From Candidatus Stygibacter frigidus (GTDB taxonomy: Bacteria > Cloacimonadota > Cloacimonadia > Cloacimonadales > TCS61): DNA of 10,803 nt. The position numbers and the translations under genes were made by a program. Below are positions 5,358 to 10,803 of the stretch, piece by piece. The stretch covers positions 1 through 10,803 of the forward strand of contig JAVCCT010000324.1 of assembly GCA_030765325.1 (NCBI GenBank), written 5' to 3'. The first letter of the stretch is position 1. Every line of letters starts with the position of its first letter. The notes below the pieces were generated by a model that saw nothing but the letters and a program-made list of their open reading frames with translations, did not search any database and was not told the DNA's origin.

Positions 5358-7721
5358 CTAATTACAGAAACAACTGTGAATGTTTTGTAAAAAGGCAACT
5401 TCTTCTTTATTCAATCTCTTTTCTTTTGTTCCTTCGTGAGCCCACAAATTTCGATATGAATTAAATCGCGAGATCCATTTTATCCGTTTAGCATTGCTAC
5501 CAATTCCTTCTCCAATATCAATAGTAAATATATCACTGAAAGTTTGAAAGTCAGCAATACTATTTTGATTATAATCTTCAGGTCTTTTATTGAAGAATTT
5601 CTCAATTATACTTTTGTAATCATTAATACTAAACTGATCAGTCCAAGGAATATCATCAGAATTTATTCCTTCTTCTTTATATATCCTTTCTTTTTCTTTT
5701 TCTGCTCTATCTAAACAAGCTCGTTTTATGCTACCAATTTCGAGTTCCCAATTACTTTTAAATAGTAATTTAAGGTTACTTAAAATAGTTTTCTTCATGA
5801 ACTTTTCAATTTCAACACCAAGTTTCCTTCCCTTATTTTGCAATTCTTCATCCTGCCTTTCCTTCCAATCAATCAGTTCTGGTGGATTATATTCGGGGAA
5901 TCTAGTATTTATTATTGTTTGGAAAAATCTCAACCACTTGATATCAGCAGTCGATCCTAACAATGCAAGTTGCTTTTCGGCTTCATCTTTTGGTAAAACC
6001 CTTAACGTATCCATCAAATATGTTAAATATATTGAAATACAGTCAAAGCGTTCAGAATTAGTTGATCTTTTAGTTAAATTTATTCTAATAGTTTCATGTT
6101 TATTTAAGCTTCCAATTAATGAGATAAATGCGAATGAACCTCTATTAGATGTTATAAAGTATCTTTCCTTTGAAAAGATGTCATGATAGTTTGTTTCAAC
6201 AAAGTCATAACATGAAATGATTAGTTCGGAAACACGTTTTTTTGCATTTCTCATTTCTTGATTATGATCAAGATTATTAATATCATAAAGACTTGCTAGC
6301 AAAGAGTCATCATCATATTTGTTGCCTTTCGCAGAAGGTAAAAGGTCCGAATTTGCAATTCCTGAAGCAAATGGTTTAAAAGATAACATCGATCTGTCTT
6401 CTCCCACTGATATTTTGTTAAGGAGTGGACTTGATTCAGAATAGGCTAAAACTTTAATTATAGATGATCTAAGAGCTTTTAATCTTGAATCGGCCCTTTC
6501 TGAATTCCAAAATAGATCTTCTTCTAGATCAAGTCTTAAACTTGGACTTACAGCTTTTTGATTCTGATTAATATCCATAAATATTTCAAGCTGTTTTATT
6601 GTATCTAATCCATTAAATGCGACTACAGGTATTGTATTGTTGTTTAAATATGCTGAATTTGCATACCCATATACACGGTGCTGACCATCGATAATGTATG
6701 CTATGCCATAAGCGTTGGGTATTTTTAATGTTCCTGTACAAGAATCAGTAAACTCATTTTTCGTATTCGCTTCGAATACAAATTTATTTTTTCTTAGATT
6801 GAAATTAACAATTATCGAATTCGGGAAATAACCACCATCATCAATAAATTTTGTGATTCCTTTCAGTCTTGATGGTACCAATAGTCTTTGATAAGTTGGA
6901 AATTCAGATTCGTTAGCTTTTGTTCTATGTAAGACAAATCCCATTTTTAATAATAATGAAGGTTGAATAGAAAACATATAATAATCCTGTTTTCCCATCT
7001 TTCCCTTAACTACTGGTAACTCAATCTTTGTTTTACTAATTTCTTCGTTTTTAAACACTAATCCTAAAAACTGAAAAAGCGCAGCTTTTTTATACTTGAG
7101 TATCAAACTGTCTATATATTTATAGGTATTATTATTATAGTAATATGCTTTAACACTCATTAATCTTTTCAAATCTTCGCTATTAAGATTGATCCTTAAA
7201 TTTCTTGTAGCAAAAATGTATTTTATTTTCCTATTTCCTCCAAAACCCTGGTTCAACACTTTTCTAAATCCATCTAATCTTAACCTTAACAATTCAAATT
7301 CATCTTTAAAAGAAGGAGCTTTTTTCATATTATCACTTGATTTACATTCAACTAAAATGATTGAATCATCGTTAATTGCAATAACATCTATTTGTTTATT
7401 ACAATTCTCTTCTTTTGAAAAAGGTAAAATAAAATTTTCATCATAGTTAAGTGCTCTATATCCAAGTTTGTAAAACTGGCACCAAACATCATCTTCAAAT
7501 TGTTTTGAATGACTTTTTTTTATTTTAATTCTCGTTTTTGTTTTCAATGGTTTTCCATCAATTTCCCAACCCTTTGCTATGTAATCAGCAACTAATGAAT
7601 GATCTATACTTAGATGCTGGAATTGACTTTTCTTTGCCTTAAAAAGTTTTCCTAATTTTGACTTATCGGAAACTATTTTTCCTTTTATCTCATCAATTTG
7701 GTATTGTTTTAAAAAGCCCAT
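5358..7721 (-). CDS. DGQHR-domain (DndB-like) protein with N-terminal PD-(D/E)XK nuclease motifs and C-terminal HEPN-type motif
   Basis: This is a 787-residue cytoplasmic protein. Residues about 70-175 fit a restriction-type PD-(D/E)XK fold: Glu76 in FEDDVW, Asp112 in QIDVIAI and the ECK triad at 125-127 in IILVECKS. A DGQHR motif at 345-349 (AYIIDGQHRVYGY) and FMDINQNQKAVS at 381-392 place about 235-600 in the DGQHR/DndB family, which is related to ParB-like and DUF262 DGQR proteins. Near the C-terminus, YRNLWAHE (Arg757, Asn758, His762) fits the RNxxxH signature of HEPN RNases. The start is an ATG with AGGAGG 4 nt upstream. That SD contains the stop of the upstream methylase, implying coupled translation. 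Likely role: the effector of a modification-linked defence system, with DGQHR as sensor or NTPase. The domain order is clear; the nuclease and HEPN activities are inferred from motifs. Confidence 0.85.
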   Translation of the reverse strand: MGFLKQYQIDEIKGKIVSDKSKLGKLFKAKKSQFQHLSIDHSLVADYIAKGWEIDGKPLKTKTRIKIKKSHSKQFEDDVWCQFYKLGYRALNYDENFILPFSKEENCNKQIDVIAINDDSIILVECKSSDNMKKAPSFKDEFELLRLRLDGFRKVLNQGFGGNRKIKYIFATRNLRINLNSEDLKRLMSVKAYYYNNNTYKYIDSLILKYKKAALFQFLGLVFKNEEISKTKIELPVVKGKMGKQDYYMFSIQPSLLLKMGFVLHRTKANESEFPTYQRLLVPSRLKGITKFIDDGGYFPNSIIVNFNLRKNKFVFEANTKNEFTDSCTGTLKIPNAYGIAYIIDGQHRVYGYANSAYLNNNTIPVVAFNGLDTIKQLEIFMDINQNQKAVSPSLRLDLEEDLFWNSERADSRLKALRSSIIKVLAYSESSPLLNKISVGEDRSMLSFKPFASGIANSDLLPSAKGNKYDDDSLLASLYDINNLDHNQEMRNAKKRVSELIISCYDFVETNYHDIFSKERYFITSNRGSFAFISLIGSLNKHETIRINLTKRSTNSERFDCISIYLTYLMDTLRVLPKDEAEKQLALLGSTADIKWLRFFQTIINTRFPEYNPPELIDWKERQDEELQNKGRKLGVEIEKFMKKTILSNLKLLFKSNWELEIGSIKRACLDRAEKEKERIYKEEGINSDDIPWTDQFSINDYKSIIEKFFNKRPEDYNQNSIADFQTFSDIFTIDIGEGIGSNAKRIKWISRFNSYRNLWAHEGTKEKRLNKEEVAFLQNIHSCFCN

Positions 7722-7725
7722 TGTT

Positions 7726-7732
7726 CCTCCTA
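7726..7732 (-). promoter_or_regulatory. Methylase stop codon embedded in the SD of the DGQHR gene
   Basis: Read leftwards, the methylase ends in TAG (7732-7730), and the same bases begin AGGAGG (7731-7726), placed 4 nt before the ATG at 7721. A ribosome finishing the methylase therefore sits on the start site of the effector, a classic arrangement for coupled, ratio-controlled synthesis. Confidence 0.7.
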
Positions 7733-8542
7733 ATAATTTGTGATAATTAATTCATTTACTTTTATTCGTTTTGATTTACAACTTATATATCTAGTTGTTT
7801 CAATCTCATATTTATTCCAATTTCTATAAAGTTCTTGTAACATTGAAGTATTAGCATTAGAAATCATCACAAAGCAACCTTTCTGGTTAAGCTTTTCTGC
7901 GAATTCAGCAACCTCTGCTTGTTCTTTCTGTGGAAATTTATCTTTTGTGTAATGTTGAAAAAAAGAAGTTCCATTAATTGGGGGATAAGGAGGGTCAAGA
8001 TATATAAAATCACCTCTCAATGTCTTATTCAATATCACTTTGAAAGATCCTTTGGATAAATGATTTCCCTTCAACTTTTCACTAATCTGAATTAGATATT
8101 TGTTTGAAGGTAATGCTGGTTTTCTTTTGCCAATTGGTACATTGTATTTACCTTGTTTATTTACTCTATAAATGCCATTAAATGAGGTGTGTATCAAGAA
8201 AATAAAACGGGCTGCTTGTTTCAATGATTTTTCTTCTAAATTTTCATTAAAACGCTCACGAACTTTGTAATAATATTGTTCATCTTTCTGGAAATTCGCA
8301 TTATGCCTTTCTAAACATGTGGCAATTAGTATTGGTTCATTTTTTATCGCTCTATAACAATTCATTAAATCTTTATTTATATCACTTAAAAAACACTTTT
8401 TATAATCAGTTGCAAAGAAAAGGGAACCTGCTCCTAAAAATGGTTCAAAATACCTACCAACTTGGTCTGAAGGAGGTAAATATTTCAATAAGTCTTTTAT
8501 TAAATTCTGTTTGCCACCAGCCCATCGCAAAAATGGTTTCAT
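7730..8542 (-). CDS. D12-class (Dam/DpnM-like) DNA adenine N6-methyltransferase
   Basis: This is a 270-residue enzyme transferring methyl from S-adenosylmethionine to adenine N6. All family marks are present in alpha-class order: PFLRWAGGK at 3-11, the AdoMet-binding FEPFLGAGSLFF at 32-43, the acidic SDIN at 53-56, RVNKQGKYNVPIGK at 126-139 (typical of Dam/DpnM), catalytic DPPY at 183-186, and NELIITNY at the end. Length is normal for the family, and no key residue is missing. GATC is the likeliest target from family resemblance but is not proven. The ATG has GAGG 5 nt upstream. It is the first gene of the operon with the DGQHR protein and probably marks host DNA or protects it from that partner. 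No MutH or ordinary restriction endonuclease is adjacent. Confidence 0.92.
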   Translation of the reverse strand: MKPFLRWAGGKQNLIKDLLKYLPPSDQVGRYFEPFLGAGSLFFATDYKKCFLSDINKDLMNCYRAIKNEPILIATCLERHNANFQKDEQYYYKVRERFNENLEEKSLKQAARFIFLIHTSFNGIYRVNKQGKYNVPIGKRKPALPSNKYLIQISEKLKGNHLSKGSFKVILNKTLRGDFIYLDPPYPPINGTSFFQHYTKDKFPQKEQAEVAEFAEKLNQKGCFVMISNANTSMLQELYRNWNKYEIETTRYISCKSKRIKVNELIITNY

Positions 8543-8980
8543 TTACCCTCTTTATATATTAATCAATTTTAATTTTATGTCATCAAAGTACTTCTTATTT
8601 TATATTGCCCTCTATGTTTCATGAGCAGATACCTACTCCGTTTTCTTAAATCCTATACTATGTTTCAAATATATCTAAGATATACTCTGTAGAATAAACA
8701 TATTTAATCAATAAATATTTTGTCAATGAAAATAAAGAAAGAGCTAAGGTTTAGTAGTTTATTTTAATCGCTAAAGGTCTTATACACCGACACCTGCAAG
8801 TTAGGCACCTTTTCTTGAAACCCTTTTGTATTTTAAATAACAAATTAAAAGTATCATAATATTGTTATTAGCTGAAAATTTATTTTAAAAGCACAATTAT
8901 ATGCCTGTGATAATATATGAGCAATGCCATTAACAAAACGTGTTTTTCTATTAGCTAGTTTACCTCTATCACATTTAGAT
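8543..8980. other. Spacer between the two right-hand operons
   Basis: It contains the putative methylase promoter (8697-8726) and a leader of about 150 nt. A 15-codon leader frame (MKHRGQYKIRS...) near 8575-8622 has no good SD. A conspicuously G+C-richer island lies at about 8785-8821 in otherwise A+T-rich DNA. No clear terminator for the cyclase-like gene was seen. Confidence 0.4.
8697..8726 (-). promoter_or_regulatory. Candidate promoter of the methylase-DGQHR operon
   Basis: Read leftwards: a perfect TTGACA (8721-8726), an 18-bp spacer, and TATGTT (8697-8702, four of six consensus). Leader length would be about 150 nt. Confidence 0.4.
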
Positions 8981-9646
8981 TTATCTATGATGCAATAAAT
9001 ATTCAAGGAATTTTATCGCATTAGAGAATTTTGAAACTATATCTGGCACTATTGGGGCAAGTTGAATAAAGTCATTTTTAATTTCATTAATTTTATCTTC
9101 TGATACATCAAGCCAATTTACACAATATGTATCAATAACCAAACCCTTTTTTAATGGAGGTTCATATTTAACCCAATAGTTCTGATTTATATCTAAATAG
9201 ATAAAAGAAGCTGAAGGTGTCAAGAAAACACCTATCCAGTCTGACATTTCATGCCAAGAAGCGGCTTCATCAATTGCTTTACCTGCAAATATATTATTAT
9301 CAGAACTTATAACCACGTCACCAAAGCTTGTTGCTCCTCGTAACGGTATTCCCCTTTTTATAGAAAGTGGGATTGCATATTTACATATTTGTCCATGTAA
9401 ATCAATTACTTTTTGAATACTACTTTTTTCAGTGGAAGTGAATATTACTATTGTATCTGAGACTATCATAATATTAGTTTGTTTATTAGAAATTCCTCTC
9501 TCAAATCGTAATGACTTCTTTTTTATTGCTTTCACTAAATCTTCAAGGTCATCGATTGCATTATTTTTTCTTTGCCAAATCCCTTTCCACCCTAAAACAT
9601 CAAGAAATGTGACAACTCCAACTTCTGATAAGTATGGATCTCTCAT
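8981..9646 (-). CDS. Class III nucleotidyl cyclase-like protein, function unproven
   Basis: This 221-residue soluble protein shows the motif order of a class III cyclase catalytic domain. VVTFLDVLGWKG (Asp16) corresponds to the first metal-binding segment. MIVSDTIVIF (Asp64) matches the second metal Asp hairpin. IPLRGATSFGDVV follows, then IFAGKAIDEAASW. In true cyclases the last motif carries Asn and Arg that stabilise the transition state; here these positions read Asp and Ser, so activity is uncertain. Such domains occur in Pycsar anti-phage cyclases, but the TIR or membrane effector expected for Pycsar is absent. The start is the ATG at 9646, overlapping the upstream stop as TAATG, with GGGAG 8 nt before it; a TTG at 9661 is open but less likely. 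It is the last gene of its operon. Confidence 0.6.
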   Translation of the reverse strand: MRDPYLSEVGVVTFLDVLGWKGIWQRKNNAIDDLEDLVKAIKKKSLRFERGISNKQTNIMIVSDTIVIFTSTEKSSIQKVIDLHGQICKYAIPLSIKRGIPLRGATSFGDVVISSDNNIFAGKAIDEAASWHEMSDWIGVFLTPSASFIYLDINQNYWVKYEPPLKKGLVIDTYCVNWLDVSEDKINEIKNDFIQLAPIVPDIVSKFSNAIKFLEYLLHHR

Positions 9647-10284
9647 TAGTATGACTCCCAAATGCCTTTAGGGGATTCTATTTCACAAGTCTTAATCCAA
9701 CTACTTAGTTGATCTAATGCTTCTTGAACTCCTTCATGTGATAATCCTTGTTCAGATGCTTGATCCCATAGAAAATCGAGATAACCAGGCAATGAATGTG
9801 GATAATTAACTAAATCATGTCTCAGATTTTCGTATAAATATGGTGATCCTGTTTTATCACAGTTACCATTAAGTGAAATATTTCCAATAAACCATCCTCC
9901 TTCATTTCGTGTAATTTTATATTTATCATCATGCCCCCACCTTCTTGTATAAATATTTAAATAAAACTCGTGATTCATTGTTATATCTTCAGGATCATTA
10001 TTTGCTTTAGGGTCCTCAATAAAGGCTAATAAATCTTCTACTGGATGTATATGATCATAGAACTTAGGATTATCTGGTTTAAATCCTCTATTTTCGATCA
10101 TTTTCTTATGATGTATTGGCTTTATTTCAGCGTGAAGTTCAATTGCTAAATCAACCATTTTCTTCCATAATATCTCGTGTTCTGCCTTTTCATTTTGCCA
10201 CTTATTATCATTTAATAAGCCTTTAATTTCTTCCAATGTAGATCGTAATTCTTTGATTTTCTCTTCTTTTTCAATCTTATTCAT
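9646..10284 (-). CDS. Uncharacterised 212-residue protein upstream of the cyclase-like gene
   Basis: I do not recognise a family with confidence. The start chosen is the ATG at 10284, because ATGGAGG just upstream works as its SD with about 5 nt spacing; an in-frame ATG at 10296 lies over that SD and has none of its own. The first 60 residues form a highly charged Lys/Glu helix or coiled coil (KIEKEEKIKEL). A His-rich segment follows (IKPIHHKKMIE, FYDHIHPVEDLL). Then comes a compact beta-rich module with YTRRWGHDDKYKITRNEGGW. The C-terminus is helical (LPGYLDFLWDQASEQ, LDQLSSWIKTC). No signal peptide or membrane span is visible. It overlaps the next gene by one base (TAATG), so the two products are probably made in linked amounts and may act together. 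Confidence 0.75.
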   Translation of the reverse strand: MNKIEKEEKIKELRSTLEEIKGLLNDNKWQNEKAEHEILWKKMVDLAIELHAEIKPIHHKKMIENRGFKPDNPKFYDHIHPVEDLLAFIEDPKANNDPEDITMNHEFYLNIYTRRWGHDDKYKITRNEGGWFIGNISLNGNCDKTGSPYLYENLRHDLVNYPHSLPGYLDFLWDQASEQGLSHEGVQEALDQLSSWIKTCEIESPKGIWESY

Positions 10285-10354
10285 TTTTTCCTCCATTTCA
10301 TTAACTTAATCTCTATGTTTTCACATAATGACTAGAACATCATGCAATTTGTGG

Positions 10355-10450
10355 TTATATATCACAAATGCCGAGTGTATCACTCTTAGATTCAATAAGT
10401 ATCTCATCATCATCAAAGAAGTCATCGTAATGTCCTGCAAAACTCATCAT
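10355..10450 (-). CDS. Small acidic ORF, 31 residues, at the head of the operon
   Basis: The frame starts MMSFAGHYDDFFDDDEIL and ends SDTLGICDI. GAGGTG lies 5 nt before the first ATG, and a plausible promoter lies 70-100 nt upstream. The product is very acidic, with five Asp in a seven-residue stretch. It has no detectable domain. It precedes the 212-residue gene by about 70 nt in the same direction. It could be a small regulatory or antitoxin-like protein or a leader peptide; coding status rests only on SD, promoter and position. Confidence 0.4.
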   Translation of the reverse strand: MMSFAGHYDDFFDDDEILIESKSDTLGICDI

Positions 10451-10504
10451 AATAGCACCTCACTTCACTCACAGTAAACAAACTTATCATCCATACATTA
10501 AAAT

Positions 10505-10609
10505 ATTACTACTCTTACAATAAATTTGTTCATTAATTATCTGTCAATAGGAATATATTTTTTGTCTCAATAAGAGTAAGAGACTTTTATGATATACACG
10601 AGTAGTAAT
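10505..10609. repeat. Inverted repeats bracketing the promoter
   Basis: ATTACTACTC (10505-10514) and GAGTAGTAAT (10600-10609) are exact reverse complements. TACTCTTA (10510-10517) also pairs with TAAGAGTA (10571-10578). The boxes lie on both sides of the promoter at 10519-10547, a layout suited to repressor looping or an autoregulator. Confidence 0.35.
10519..10547 (-). promoter_or_regulatory. Promoter of the operon with the cyclase-like gene
   Basis: Read leftwards: a perfect TTGACA (10542-10547), a 17-bp spacer, and TTTATT (10519-10524). It lies about 70 bp before the small acidic ORF. Confidence 0.5.
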
Positions 10610-10667
10610 GTTAATAACTCCATATAATCTGCTTCCATTTCATTAATATATTCCTTTTTCTCACCTA

Positions 10668-10713
10668 CCGGTGTACACATTGACACGGTCGCCGGATACG
10701 GCTAATGTACTCC
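10668..10713 (-). repeat. Dispersed hairpin repeat, copy C
   Basis: Read leftwards from 10713: GGAGTACA, 26 nt, then TGTGTACACC. The flanking words match the other copies, but the insert is twice as long (26 instead of 13 nt) and contains GCCG/CGGC pairing. GTGTACAC (10671-10678) is a perfect palindrome. Confidence 0.4.
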
Positions 10714-10747
10714 AAATCTAAGCTGCAGGAATTTATCAGCCACTTTC

Positions 10748-10798
10748 GGAGTACAGCGAGCGTCTCGCTGTGTGCGACACCAGTCGCATAAATCTACT
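10748..10798 (+). repeat. Dispersed hairpin repeat, copy A, with two adjacent stem-loops
   Basis: GGAGTACA, 13 nt, TGTGT. Stem 1 is ACAGCGAG (10753-10760) with CTCGCTGT (10764-10771), 3-nt loop. Stem 2 is TGCGAC (10773-10778) with GTCGCA (10783-10788), 4-nt loop. It is oriented opposite to the neighbouring copy C, so TGTACTCC (10706-10713) and GGAGTACA (10748-10755) also form an 8-bp inverted repeat. No gene is present from 10610 to the window end. Confidence 0.55.
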
Positions 10799-10803
10799 AC
10801 CCA

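Noticed and set aside
8575..8622. Leader peptide MKHRGQYKIRS before the methylase
   Set aside because: No SD at proper distance and no associated terminator; chance open frame.
8785..8821. Integron attC-like site around GTTAGGC
   Set aside because: GTTAGGC fits the GTTRRRY core, but no complementary RYYYAAC partner or paired L boxes were found within a normal attC length.
8981..10284. Complete Pycsar system
   Set aside because: No TIR, transmembrane or other known Pycsar effector is present, and catalytic Asn/Arg positions of the cyclase-like protein are changed.
10551..10590. GTCTC/GAGAC hairpin followed by TTTT as a rightward terminator
   Set aside because: The stem is only 5 bp with an 11-nt loop, and no rightward gene precedes it.

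Overview
The window looks like a chromosomal stretch of an A+T-rich Gram-negative bacterium with strong Shine-Dalgarno (SD) sites. A lipobox lipoprotein with fibronectin-type repeats and a VWA domain suggests an FCB-type lineage (Cloacimonadota-like is my guess). No rRNA or marker protein is present to settle this.

Left part (1-4011, less A+T-rich): all genes read leftwards. A gene start enters from the left edge, preceded by a hairpin array that could act as an attenuator. Next is a large surface lipoprotein (419-2893), then a spacer full of decayed dispersed repeats, then an unrecognised 162-residue protein (3523-4011) with its own promoter and terminator.

Middle (4072-5357): the only rightward gene is a 78-residue excisionase-type helix-turn-helix protein. 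Its SD sits in the loop of a perfect hairpin that ends at the start codon. A 214-bp tandem duplication places a second, frame-shifted copy behind it, followed by a terminator and a patch of short repeats.

Right part (5358-10450, more A+T-rich): two leftward operons resembling defence-island content. The first couples a D12-class DNA adenine methyltransferase (7730-8542) to a 787-residue protein (5358-7721). That protein shows an N-terminal PD-(D/E)XK-type nuclease motif set, a central DGQHR (DndB-like) domain and a C-terminal HEPN-type RNxxxH motif. The methylase stop codon lies inside the SD of the second gene, so the two are probably made together as a modification/effector pair. This is the best candidate for an undescribed system here. 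The second operon has a 31-residue acidic ORF, an unrecognised 212-residue protein and a 221-residue protein whose motif order resembles class III nucleotidyl cyclases; the last two are joined by a TAATG overlap.

The right end (10668-10798) holds two further copies of a hairpin-bearing dispersed repeat also seen at 3403-3452. All functions are read from motifs by eye; no database search was possible.
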